This document shows positions 1-11,050 of a stretch of 64,000 bases of DNA, piece by piece (the stretch's first letter is position 1; the number at the start of each line of letters is the position of its first letter). The DNA comes from Bromus sterilis (taxonomy: Eukaryota > Streptophyta > Magnoliopsida > Poales > Poaceae), in assembly GCA_950022295.1 (NCBI GenBank), contig OX465598.1, forward strand, positions 8,556,001 through 8,620,000, given 5' to 3'. A program made the position numbers and the translations under genes. The notes under the pieces were generated by a model that had not been told where the DNA came from, ran no database searches, and saw only the letters and a list, made by a program, of their open reading frames with translations.

Positions 1-405
1 ACACCTTGAGGAAGAGGCATATTATATGTGTTTTCTGCAATGAATTTGAATATGTCCATCATCTTTTCTTTGATTGTGTAGTGTCCAGGTCTATATGGCA
101 GGTTGTTAGAGATTTTTTTCGAGTTCAAGTTGGGTTAGATTTCCTATCATTATTAGCTAGGTTTTGGATAGCCAACAATAACAATTTTCTGCCTTAATAA
201 TTTTTTGCTTTGTTGTAATGTGGAATATGTGGAAATTTAGAAACTTCATGATATTTAACAATTTGAATGGATTTCTATCAAACAGGTATGGTGGAACATC
301 TTAAGTACAATCAGGTATTGGACGGTTCTATCCCCAAATCTAGCCTATCAAAGGTTGGAGACCTTCTCCATCTTCCTAACAGACTTTCTGAGAAATCCCA
401 TGTTG
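1..405 (+). mobile_element. LINE (non-LTR retrotransposon) relic, 3' part of ORF2
   Basis: Positions 6-197 encode a short open frame with the zinc-binding motif that follows reverse transcriptase in plant LINEs: C-V-F-C, then HHLFFDC and an SRSIW segment. About 20 codons further on, another frame reads MWNMWKFRN, like the usual LINE continuation, so the frame is broken. The CACTA element starting at 406 interrupts this sequence. Only the last part of the ORF is in the window. The superfamily is clear from the motif; the family is not identified. Confidence 0.7.
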
Positions 406-427
406 CACTACTAGGGAAATAGCTATA

Positions 428-800
428 CATGGAAAGCCTATTAGTGGCGCATATGGAAAGCGATGCGCCACCACCTATTATGGGTGGCGCACTGGAAAAT
501 ACGCCACCCATAAGACCTTATGGGTGGCGCATTATATTCCAGTGTGCCACCCCTAAGAGTGGGCCATCCTGGATGATCTTATACGTGGCGCATCTAGCAG
601 TATGCGCCACCCCTAAGGACCTTATAGGTGGCGCACTTACAGAATGCGCCACCCCTAAGAGCTTAGGGGTGGCGCATTCTGTATATGCGCCACCCATAAG
701 GTCCTTAGGGGTGGCGCATTGTGGTAATGCGCCACCCATAAGAGCTTAGGGGTGGCGCATTGCACAGATGCGCCACCACTGACTTCCTATATGCGCCACT
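428..800. repeat. CACTA 5' subterminal inverted-motif array
   Basis: About 17 copies of GTGGCGCA(T/C) and its complement ATGCGCCAC alternate, with spacers that often read CTTA(T/G)GGG or CCCTAAG. Neighbouring copies can pair into short hairpins. In En/Spm such subterminal motifs are known binding sites for the small TNPA protein and overlap the promoter. Here the array ends just before the CT-rich leader of the transposase gene, so a combined transposition and promoter role is inferred. Confidence 0.85.
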
Positions 801-1322
801 AAATTCCTAGAGCTTCCCTTATCTACTCCACCCCACCTACCACCTCTCATTCACTCCACACAATTCTCAAACTAGATCCACTCTTCTCACCCTAGATCTA
901 TTCGGTTTTCTCCTCCTCCCCACCTCATTTCTTCCATTTATCCATCGATACTTGGCATTACATCTATTTTGTTTCATATTGAAGTAAGTGGACCTCCTCC
1001 CAAACTCTTTTGTTCCATTTATGACCCATATACTTGCCTTTATTAGCTTGGGGTTTGTTGTATATGTGAAGCTTGGGTTTGATGTATATGTGAAGCTTGT
1101 GGTGGTTTGATGTATGTGTGAAGCTTATGGTGGTTTGATGTATATGTGTATCTTGAGTGGCAAATGTTTTGCCGAAATGTCGATTCATTTCCGTTTTGGA
1201 AAATTTCTAGCGCACTCTCCGCATGCTCCCATGCATTATTAGGGAAGGTCATGCCGAATTTTTCCGGCGACGACTGTGATATATAATTGTGTTGCTCTCT
1301 CCGTGCACGCAGGTGATCGACC
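801..1322 (+). promoter_or_regulatory. Leader region of the transposase gene, probable 5' UTR intron
   Basis: A CT-rich stretch (about 820-960) resembles a plant 5' UTR. A donor-like GTAAGT lies at about 981-986, and an acceptor-like TGCACGCAG ends at about 1311, shortly before the first ATG at 1323. Between them lies a run of related units of about 24-31 bp at 1052-1152, each containing GTATATGTGAAGCTT or a variant. A block at 1172-1266 is shared with the leader of the second gene. The splice sites are proposed from consensus only. Confidence 0.45.
1052..1152 (+). repeat. Short tandem repeat in the transposase leader intron
   Basis: Four imperfect units of about 24-31 bp, each built on GTTTG(A/T)TGTATATGTGAAGC; the last is degenerate. 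They lie inside the proposed 5' UTR intron. No function can be read from the sequence. Confidence 0.7.
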
Positions 1323-4300
1323 ATGGTCCGCGAGATGCTGAGCGATATCATCGTGGCTAGGTGGATGCAATGTGCGACAAACGACATGCTAAGGAATAAT
1401 AGGTCGGATATAAGATGTCCGTGTCGGAGATGCAAACTGCAGTGCGTGACCGAGCCTGATTCCGGAATATTGCAAAGACACCTGAAGCGTAATGGTTTGA
1501 TGGATGGCTACACACGATGGATAAGTGATGAAGCTGGTGAGGAGGAGGACGTCAATGGTGGGGCGCCAGTAAATGAGGAAGGGCAACCAGAAAACAGCGG
1601 CGGGCGAGATGACGAAGAGCATCCCGTACATGATCATGAAGGAGATGCCGAATCGGATCATGTAGATCAAGATGCCGGACATGAAGATCAAGATGTCGGA
1701 CATGATGATTCAAGCTGGGTGCGGGACCCTCATGTTCAAGAGCTGCTTGTCAAAGAGGCGTTGAACGCAAGAGGTGCAGCTAGAGAGAAAGCCAAGATGG
1801 CGCAACTCGAGAAAGACGCGATTACAAAGTTGTACGAAGGATGCAACGACGAGGATACCCGCTTGGATGTAACACTTGGGGATATGGAGATGAAGGCAAA
1901 ACACAAATGGACCGACGAAAGCTTCGATGATAACATGGCATTCTGGCACGATCGTCTTCCGAAGGGCAACACGTGCCCAACTAGTATCGCTGAGGCCAAG
2001 AAAGTCCTTTTCCCTCTCGATCTTCCGCACGTTAAATACCACGTCTGCATAAATGATTGCATGATCTATCGGGGTGAGGACGAAGATAAAACCACATGTT
2101 CGGTGTGCGGTGTTAGTCGATACAAGAGAGGGAAGAAAGTTCCTAGAAAAGTGGTATGGTACTTTCCGATCACTCCTCGTCTGCAGAGGTATTTCGTAGA
2201 TCCCGAGGAAGAAAAGCTCATGACCTGGCACGCGGATAGAAAGAAGCTAAAAGAGGATGACCCGAACCCGGATCCGGAAAAGGAGGAAATGCTGAGGCAC
2301 CCTTCAGATGGTAGCCAATGGACTGCGTTGGACCTCGAATACCCAGATTTTGGGAAAGAACCAAGGAACCTCAGGATTGGTGTGAGCGCCGATTGAGTCA
2401 ATCCGTTTGGCGGCCAGAGCAGCACACACAGTACCTGGCCCGTGTTTGTATGCATATACAACCTTCCCCCCTGGAAGTGCATGAAGAAAAAGTACATAAC
2501 AATGTGTATGCTAGTTCAAGGGCCGAAACAACCAGGTACGGACCTCAATCTATATCTGCAGCTGTTGAAAGAGGAGCTAGAAACGTTATGGAAAGACGGA
2601 GTCAATACGTGGGACGCCACGGCAAAAGAATATTTCCCAATGAAAGCCGCGGTGATCACGACGGTGCACGACTATCTCGGATACGGATATTTCTCAGGGC
2701 AGGTGGTCCAAGGATTCTGTGCATGCGTTAGGTGCATGGATAATACAACGTACCGCCAGCTACCAAAAGATCCCGGATCTTCAAAAACCGTGTTCCAGGG
2801 GTCTCGGAGGTGGCTTCCCAAGAAACACGCGTGGAGAAAACAGGGACATCTGTTCGATGGAAGCGAGGAGCTCCGAGCACCCCCAGCTCGAAGGAGCGGC
2901 AAAGAAATCGACAACTTGCTGAAAACTTGGAAAGAGTGCCTCGCGCCGGGAAAGAAAAAAAAGAAGACTCAGCCGTTGATGAGGGTATGGAAAGCGAGGT
3001 CTGTTTTCTGGGATTTGCAATACTGGAGTCTACTCCGCAGTCCTCATAGCCTTGATCTAATGCATATCACAAAGAACGTGTGCGAGAGCTTGTTTGGCAC
3101 GCTGCTCAACATGCCGGAGAAGACCAAGGACGGGCCAAAAGCAAGGAATGACTTGAAATTTATGGGCATTAGGAGGGAACTTCACCCCCCTAGTGACGAC
3201 GATGATGAGCCGGAGGAGGAAGAGGATACGGAAACGCAAAACTCTCGCAAACGAAAAAGGACGACCAAGAAGAAGACCGGTATTGATCACTGCCCCCCGG
3301 CATGCTTCACTCTGTGCGAGGAGGAGATCAAGCGGTTTATCCACTGCCTCATAGGAGTAAAATTTCCGAACGGCTACGCGGGGAAGATAAGCAGATACCT
3401 AGACGAGGCGAAGCAACATTTCAGCGGGATGAAATCTCACGACTGTTTCGTGCTGATGACGCAGATTCTCCCGGTTGCGATGCGAGGGATAATGGAAGAG
3501 CACGTCCGTAAAACGTTGTTTGGCCTTTGCAACTTTTTTGACGTCATCTCCCGGAAGTCGATTTGCGCTACGCAACTCAAAAGGCTACAGGAGGAGATCA
3601 TGCTCATACTATGCGAGCTTGAGATCTATTTCCCGCCCGCGTTCTTCGACATTATGGTGCATCTGCTGATCCATGTCGTGGAGGATATCGTCCAACTCAG
3701 GCCTGCGTTTCTGCGCAGCATGATGCCGTTCGAAAGGATGAATGGGCACATCAAAAAATACGTTCGTAACAGGTCCCGTCCAGATGCAAGCATAGCGAAG
3801 GGCTTTCTAACCGAAGAGTGCATCTCTTTTTTCACGAATTATCTCAACACCGAGAACCCTGTTGGTCTGGCCGTCAACAAGCACTTTGGCAAGACCGATG
3901 GGTGTGGTCACCACGAGGGAAGCCGCGCAATGCATGTCAACTTTGACGGTCGAGACATCAACTTTGAAAGAGAAAGCCTAGTCGCGCTACAACACATCCA
4001 GCTGGTCGATCCTTGGATAGTAAAGCACAAGGATTTAATCAGGAAGAAGTACAGTGACCAGGGCCAGCAGATAACGGACCGAGATCCACGGCTAATCAAA
4101 GAGCACAACTCCGGTTTCATGACTTGGTTCAGGGACGAGCTTCGTGCTAATCCCCCGTGAAGGAACGCTTCCGAGGACGAAAAGATGATATTCACCTTGT
4201 CAAAGGGTGCCGCACGCAACCTGATGACCTATCAAGCGTATGATATCAACGGCTACACATTTTACACGGAGGAAAAGGACAATAACTGCGATTACCAGAA

Positions 4301-4823
4301 CTCAAGGGTAACGGGGATATTCTACACCGATGACGTCAAGGAAAGATTCTATGGAAGGATCGAGGACATATGGGAGCTCGACTACTGTGGAGAGAAAGTT
4401 TCGATGTTCCGTGTGAGATGGGCCAAGAGCGTCGTAAAAGAAGACCGGTACTTCACCACCATGGTTATACCCGAAGCCAAATCCAAGTCTACGGGCGCAA
4501 ACGTCACCGCGAAAAATGAGCCATGGGTACTGGCTAGCCAAGTGGACCAATGCTTCTTCATTACCGACCCATCAAAGCCGAGCCGCGTTGTAGTGAGGAG
4601 AGGCAAAAGAAACATCATCGGAATGGATGGAGTCGCCAACGAGCAAGACTTTGACAAGTACGGCGACCCGAAGATGGAGGATGACTACGCCGCTCAGGAT
4701 ACATACACCACAACCCTACCGAAGAAAGGTCTCCTCCCGTTCAAGAGGAAAAGTGAAGGCGTCCCGGGCCTAAATTATTCAACCATGACAAAGAAGGGCA
4801 AGAAGAAGATCGTGAGGAAATGA
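1323..4823 (+). pseudogene. TNP2-like CACTA transposase, interrupted by two in-frame TGA codons
   Basis: One reading frame of 1,167 codons runs from ATG 1323 to the TGA ending at 4823, broken only by TGA at 2394-2396 and TGA at 4158-4160. The N-terminus has the transposase-associated pattern CPCRRCK with HLKRNGLMDGYTRW. An acidic linker follows. The Transposase_21 core runs from about codon 215 to 600, with CSVCGVSRYKRG, YNLPPWKCMKKKY, QGPKQPGTD and HSLDLMHITKNVCESL. A DUF4218-like part (PPACFTLCEEE, LIGVKFPNGYAGKISRYLD) is next, and a DUF4216-like tail (AYDINGYTFYT, FYGRIEDIWELDYCG) lies after the second stop. The first stop replaces the Gly usual in the family motif D-G-x-NPFG, a one-base change. 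The second may be CGA to TGA, but that is only a guess. Frame and motifs are otherwise preserved, so inactivation looks recent. In the family this protein binds the ends and catalyses cut-and-paste. Confidence 0.92.
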
Positions 4824-5252
4824 TAGCTAGATAGCTAGCTCCAAATTTAAGAAAAATATTTTGTAATTCATGATCACTTTGTGTATGCATGGATTTAATA
4901 TGCACTTTGCTGTTGTTTGTTGGTTTTGCTGCTTGTGCTTGCTCCCCTCTCACATTACACCTAGTATTTTGTTAAAGATTTTCCTTGTTTGCATCCACTT
5001 CATGACTCCACCTACATATTATAACCATCAGGGGTCTGTGTTTTCATCGTAATTGTTACGGCACTAAGTTCATTCATAATGTGACAAGGCATGTGACAAG
5101 ACATGTTTAATTAAACATGTCATAATGTGACAAGGCATGTGACAAGGCATATTATAACCACCTACATATACTCCAAAAAGAAGAATATTCATTCATAATG
5201 TGACAAGGCATGTATAATTAAAAAATAATTGAACAAAAAAATTAAAAAACGC
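4824..5252 (+). other. Transposase 3' flank with direct repeats and a 20-bp palindrome
   Basis: This AT-rich stretch between the transposase stop and the internal motif array has no coding potential. It holds three copies of CATAATGTGACAAGGCATGT or close variants (near 5077, 5121 and 5195), and a perfect 20-bp palindrome, ACATGTTTAATTAAACATGT, at 5101-5120. It probably contains the polyadenylation region of the first gene, but I cannot point to one signal. Confidence 0.55.
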
Positions 5253-5430
5253 TTAGGGGTGGCGCATATTTCCCAAATGCGCCACTAAGTTCTCTTATGC
5301 GCGGCGCATCTAGCTGATATGCGCCACCAAAAGGTTCCTTATGCGTGGCGCATTTCGTCGAAATGCGCCACGCATAAGAAACCTTATGGGTGGCGCATAT
5401 CCGCTAGATGCGCCGCGCATAAGACTTAAC
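5253..5430. repeat. Internal copy of the CACTA subterminal motif array
   Basis: Eight alternating GTGGCGCAT/ATGCGCCAC-type motifs, some mutated to GCGGCGCAT or ATGCGCCGC, lie in the middle of the element. They are the same motifs as at both termini, but there is no CACTA terminus next to them. The array immediately precedes a GC-rich leader-like stretch for the second gene, copying the arrangement of array then leader at the 5' end. This suggests an internal promoter or binding platform for gene two. Confidence 0.8.
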
Positions 5431-7347
5431 CGCTCCATCACCCCCTCCCCTTGCCCGTGCCCACACTCATTCCCCACCATCTCTCCCAGCGCACTCTCCT
5501 CGCCGTCGACCGCCACCGGAGCCGCCCCCCGTCGTTCGAGCCCCCCTCTCCGTCCACCGCCCTCGCCGCCACCGGAGCTGCTACCGGAGCCGCCCCCGCG
5601 CCCCCATCCACGGTCGCCCCCTCCACCAGACCCGACCCCGTGACCTAGGCGACACCGGAGTCGCCGCCTCGACGCCGGAGCCGCCATCGGAGCCACACCC
5701 TCGACGCCGGAGCCTCCACCAGAGCCACCCCCTCAACGCCACCGGAGCCCCCGCCCAGAACCCTAGCCTCCCGCAGCACTCAGGTGATCCCCCCTCCCCT
5801 GTTCTACATCCTTGCTTTGGCACAACAATTTGCGAACTACCATGTGTTATATACTCACCTGCTGCCATGAGCCATCATATTTTGAGAACTTCGTTGGAAA
5901 TCAGATGTACTCCTCGAATAAATATTGTAAACTAGATAATTAGCTATTTTAAGCTCAGATAACTACTCCCTGCACAATACAACATAACTTACTTTGAAAT
6001 TCATATTTATGTTATAAGCTTTGTAACTTATCATTGAAAATGTCTGCCTCTCCCCACATGGGCCCCAAGCACTGATGTTTTTGCCCAATCAATACATGTG
6101 CTACATTCATAGGACCAGTGGAGGAGCCAGTTCAAGCTTAAATCCTGTGCAAGATCTAAGTGCTGCTAATTTAATTATATTTTTCCTAAGTAAACTGTTA
6201 ATTAAATTATTTTCTTATAATAGAGATCCATGCACATGCACCATGGAAGCCCGGTCCCGTCCCAGCTCACCGGGTGTTGGCTCAGCCACTGCATAGGATA
6301 GTCTGAATCTTCAGGAGATTAATGGTCATGATCTTGAGAACAAACATCCTTAGGCCTTTCCTAGTGCTCCACTTAGTAGCAGCGTGGGTCTCGTTTCCTT
6401 GCACAAGGCCTAAACATAAACTAAATACCATATATATGATTTTTCAATCCATTTTGGTCCATCATTTGATGTTTCTGCAATTAAAATTAAAATTAAATTC
6501 ATAAATCACAAGAAATGCATGGCCTAAATATAGGAAAAGAGAACTGAATTTTTTTTGAACATGAAACATGTAACGGTGTGCGTTTAATGTTGATAAAGTT
6601 TTAAAGTCAACGAATGAATCAGCGATCACTTCAAATGCAAACCTGATTCATTCCTTCTCGAAACCTAGTTTGTTGCTGAATGATGGCCTAGTTTGTAAGA
6701 AAACTATGTGAAAACTTTTGAAAAACACTCTCAAAATTAATCACACCTCTAGATGTCATATCATGCCACCTTGTCAGGTTTTGTGCTTCTCTGGCTTATT
6801 TAAAAAAAATTAGAATTGAATAACCACTAAGCTTCAAGTTAGTGCCCGAGTCCCGCCCACGTGGTGCTTGATAAAGGTGATGCTTCACCGAGTGTAATCT
6901 GAACCTGAATGTCATAGGAACTAAACCTGAATGTCTTCAACTGAATGACTTAGTTATAAGATATTTCAACTGAATATGAAAAAACCCAAGCAAGTGCCAA
7001 TTTGCAATGCATTGTTTATCATATGAAATTTACCTATATATATGATGTTTGAATATCTATTTTAGTGCATTGTTCTACACTATATATGTGATGGTTGTGC
7101 CTACATGTAGGCATTTTTTATGTGCAGGGACTCTCATTATCCCCTTTCTCCCGAAATGTTGATTAACTTCCGTTTCGGTTGAGATTGGGGCACTCTCATG
7201 TTAAGAAAAAGAGCAAAGGTCATGCCGAATTTTTCCGTGAATTCGTGCATGACCTTTGCTATTTTTCTTAACATGAGAGTATTTGCATTTATTTATTGTG
7301 CTAATTAATTAAGTAGTTGCATTTTTTAATATTGTACTAGTGCAAAC
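5431..7347 (+). promoter_or_regulatory. Leader and presumed long 5' intron of the second CACTA gene
   Basis: Positions 5431-5780 are CCACCGGAGCC-rich and contain ACCCTAGCC, like a plant first exon. A possible donor, CAG|GTGATC, lies at 5781-5788. The next 1.3 kb is AT-rich with no open frame of interest, as in an intron, with a possible acceptor ending TATGTGCAG at 7127. Then come a block shared with the first gene (7151-7237) and a strong hairpin (7192-7280), and finally ATG 7348. The splice structure is inferred from consensus only. Confidence 0.4.
7192..7280 (+). ncRNA. Near-perfect hairpin in the second gene's leader (candidate small-RNA precursor)
   Basis: Arms 7192-7225 and 7247-7280 are complementary over 34 bp with a single mismatch. 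The pairing extends inward through CGAATT (7226-7231) and AATTCG (7240-7245) with one bulged base, leaving a loop of about 8 bases. The size and near-perfect pairing fit a young miRNA-like or siRNA-producing foldback. Rice CACTA elements are known to carry the miR820 family, but I see no miR820 sequence here. Processing is not demonstrated; it could also be a mere inverted repeat. Confidence 0.45.
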
Positions 7348-9170
7348 ATGTCGACCGGAGCCGACGCCGGTCCTTCTTCTCAGCCGGGTACAAAAAGGAA
7401 GCAATTTTGGGAATACTCCCAGGAGGAGGTCGAGGAGCAGAGAGAAGAGGAAGTACCTCCGGGCGAGGAGGAGTATGAGGAGGAGATAGAGTCGGAGTCC
7501 GACTCATCGGATGATGACTTGGAGGAGGAGGCCGGTACGACAGACGGCGAGAGGAACATCGGCGAGGATGATGGGACCGGTGGCTCCAACACAGATGGTA
7601 CCCAGTCGAAGAAGAGGAATCGGAAACCGACCAAGGTCGGCGTCATCAGGCAAGAGTTTACTGTTGTGACCGCCGTCGGGATTCCTAAAGAGCCCGAACG
7701 TTTTTCGGAAGGGTACGACCGTCAAGTCGCGGCGATCCTCCGCAACACCGTGCCGATCACCACGTTTCACCTCAGGAGTCGTAAGAATATTCATTATTGT
7801 CAGCTTCTTATCAACAAGCTGCACGGACGATACAAGTTTCCGGAGCCGTACGATAACACCAAACTCAGAGGGAACAAACTAAACACATGGGCCCTTAGGA
7901 AGATGAGCAAGGCCTTGTCCAGTTGGAAAACCCGGGTGAAGAGGGCAATTTTTGAAAAGAACAAAACCTGGGAGGAGCTCAAGGAGAAAGAGCCGTTGAT
8001 CGACGAAGCTACCTACAACCTTTTCAAGGCTAGGTGTGAGTCCGAGCAAGCCAAGGCCGCGAGTGCAAAGGGCAAGGCCATGCGGTCGTAGGTCATAGGT
8101 AACCATCGTCTCGGAGCCGGTGGTTACAAAAGTTCCAAGCCTAAATGGGACAAGGAGGATGCCGAGTACGCCGCTGCGGGCATACCTAACCCCTTCCAGC
8201 AATACAAAGATGATCCGCAGACCGAATTCTTTGTGAGGGCCCGGAGCTATAAGGACAAAGCAACCTCGAAAATAATTATCGATCCTAAGATTCAGGATTT
8301 TACGACTGCCGTGGTAAGTAGTTTACCACGCGACCTTGTCGATTGAATTCTCGAGTGAAGTTCACAATTTCTTAATGTTTCACATTCTTTTTGCAGCAAG
8401 CGGAAATGAAAATCGCCTCATCGCAGGAGTCGTCGGTTAAGCCGGCCGGCCCGTGGGACAACGCCTTCAATAGGGCGTTGAACAAGGTCAAGAAGGTTGA
8501 CGACGTGACGGCGAAGCCATCGTCAGCCGGCCGTGTGGTCGGCTTTGGTGCGGACCTAAATTGGTCCGAATATTATGGAAAATCGGCGGAGCAGTCCGGT
8601 TCGAGGGGGCGCAAGGCGAGAAGGACCGAAGAAGATGCCGCTTATGTTCGTGGACTGGAGGAGAAGGGGAACATGCTTCCGCAGCTTGTCCAGGACGAAG
8701 TGGCGAAGACGATGAACGCTCTCCTTCCAGATATGATGCAGTCGCTCGCGAATTGGCAAGCGCGTGGTGGACAAGGGCCCATACCAGTCCCCAGCATGGT
8801 CGGCAGCAACTCGGGCCCCACGGCGCCTGCAGTCCCGACTCCGGCCGTAGTGGTGGCTCCCGCACCGACTCCCGGCGTATTGGTGACTCCGGCCGCCAAC
8901 ACCGCGGCGGCGACGCCGGACGTGATGGTAACTCCTCCGGCCACGATCGAGCAACCGGGGCATAACAATAATGCACCCGGCGGCAGCACAAATAGGGGGA
9001 CCGACGCCACGGGAGGCAGCGCGCCCTCCGTCTCTTGCATGCCCGCCGTCATCGGCGGGGTCTCTTCACTAGCCGACCTCGACGCCCTCAAGGTAACTAT
9101 AAACGTCTGCAAATCAAACGAGGACTTCATCTCCTTGCCTTTTTTAGTGGAATCTCTCTGATGCCGTACA

Positions 9171-9207
<37 letters not shown>

Positions 9208-11050
9208 TTCGCAGGAGGACACTCCATGCATTCTATTACAAGTCGTGGACGGCGAGTTGAAGGATGTTGCCAAAGGTAAAATCATTCAACCACAAAATCG
9301 AATCATGCACAATATGCCGATGGCACCGGAGATGCATAGGGTTCAAATCTCTCTCGTGATTTCGGGCTACGAGAGAGTTGAACCTCCCATTCAACCCCCA
9401 GGATACGATGAGGACGAGCCGGCAGTCCTCAGTGACTGTTTCAACCAAATATGCCTATGGCCGAAGAGCCAAATGCGTTTAATGACGGGGGAAAGGGGCA
9501 CCACACCTAGGACAACACCGCTAGTCATCGTGTCGGCGCCACATGATCCCATCGGAGCACAACAAGAAGACGATGATCTTGATGATGATATCAGCGTCGA
9601 CCAGTTCATCAATACTTTGTATGATGCTGATGACTTATTCATGCCTCCTGCTGAAGGAGCCTATCAGCATGACGAGGAAGCTCGCGGTCCAGCTGATCCT
9701 GCGGCGAAGCCTGCTTGCTCCACGCGTCTCTTCGCTGCTTCTCAGGACATGTCTCCAGCAGCTTGCGCCTTCACCGAGTCTCAAGCAGATGCCACAAGAT
9801 CTATTCTCAGCCCGTCCACACTCCATAAGGCGGCCACTGAGCAGATAAAGGCCGGCGACTGCTCAAAATCAGAAAAGAAGAAGGGACGGAAAAGAAAGAA
9901 GAGCATCACTTCTAGTAGCCAACCTTCGATGCCGATCCGGGCTCAGGACGGGCCACCAAGACCCAAGGATCTCTCGTTTGAAATCCATGTGGCTGGTAGG
10001 GCGATGCTACCTAAGGACATGCTGGACCTTGCAACTTTGGATATGCAGAGTGTGCATCATAGTATTATGGCATTAGAGAAGATTCTTCTTCGAGAAGAGA
10101 ATCCCTCGTACCCGGTTTTCATGGCCAAGGTGCCACTCAACATGGGCTTCATCAACACTATCCCCGCGGATATGATAATCCTGCGGTTTTCGGAGATCTT
10201 TAATTTGTACCATCTCAAGCGGCTGGACCATAGCCTTATCCGTCTGTTATCGCTCAGCCTTTCTATGAGTATCAGGAGAGATAAGACCCCGAGCGTCGCG
10301 ATATTGGACCCCTTCTACATGCGTGAAAGCATCTTGATGGACGACGGGGACGCGGCTCTCGCGGCGGGGTACATCACAGACTTCATGCTATGGAACGCCG
10401 ACAAAGATTCATTTCTTATGACCTACTCTCCCAAGTAAGTCATTCGCTCGCCTCCGTAGCATATATGCTTTCTTAGCTTTCCATTGTCCTCTTCCAACAT
10501 TCCTTTTGGATTGTTTTAATTATGCAGTGAGGATCAAGACTGCGTGCTCATCTGCTTTTTACCGCAACACTCGCATGCCGTGTATTTAGACTCGGGGAGT
10601 GTGAACAAGAAAGATTACAAGTATATCATGAGAGTTTTGGATGATGCCCTCGTCGGCTACATAAAAGCCGGAGGCAAGATCATGAAGCACAAGTTCAGGA
10701 AAAATCAGCCTGGCGTGAACGTGTTCAACCACGTAACGCAGTTCCCGTGCGTCAAGCAGCCGGCTGGCAGTGTGAGGGATGCGTACTACGCCCTTCATCA
10801 CATGAGGGCGATTGTACAGGAACAACGCAACCTTACGCTGCCAAGTCATCTCAGAGCGTGGGCTGAAAGGAAGGCGGAAATCGCCGATGCAAATCTGAAG
10901 GAGGAGTTCTTTCACATCCAAGCGCAGATGGCAACTATCATCCGTCATGAAGTACAAATGAAGGGGGCGATCTTCCACTCCAACATTGCACCATTCAATG
11001 GGGAGATAGAAGTCCGCCTAAAGGCCTGCGTGACACAAGGCCTTTCATGA
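7348..11050 (+). pseudogene. Second CACTA gene: acidic N-terminus, TNPA/Ptta-like middle, Ulp1-like C-terminus; one in-frame TAG
   Basis: Four exons join in frame: 7348-8313, 8397-9092, 9215-10434 and 10528-11050, each with GT donors and AG acceptors, giving about 1,134 codons before the stop. An in-frame TAG at 8089-8091 interrupts exon 1. Coding-like sequence (NHRLGAGGY, PKWDKEDAEYAAAG) continues after it in the same frame. The protein has a strongly acidic segment (about residues 25-90), a basic helix-rich part, the NHxLGxGGY motif typical of plant En/Spm Ptta-type proteins, a Pro/Ala/Thr-rich stretch in exon 2, and a C-terminal region like the Ulp1 (C48) domain common in grass CACTA elements (VYLDSG, KQPAGS, DAYYALHHM). 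The expected catalytic His-Trp and Cys-Gly are absent. The role is probably motif binding or a structural part in transposition. Confidence 0.82.
9173..9206 (+). repeat. (TA)n microsatellite in intron 2 of the second CACTA gene
   Basis: About 16 TA units lie inside the intron at 9093-9214, ending shortly before the acceptor TTTCGCAG. Confidence 0.9.

Noticed and set aside
5310..5868. Gly/Arg/Pro-rich frames on both strands in the CACTA element
   Set aside because: They arise from CCACCGGAGCC-type repetition in the leader of the second gene.
7192..7280. The hairpin as a copy of miR820
   Set aside because: miR820 is known from rice CACTA elements, but no sequence resembling it as I remember it is present.
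8488..8991. Frames antisense to exon 2 of the second CACTA gene
   Set aside because: Shadow of a GC-rich, low-complexity exon; splicing and motifs support only the plus strand.
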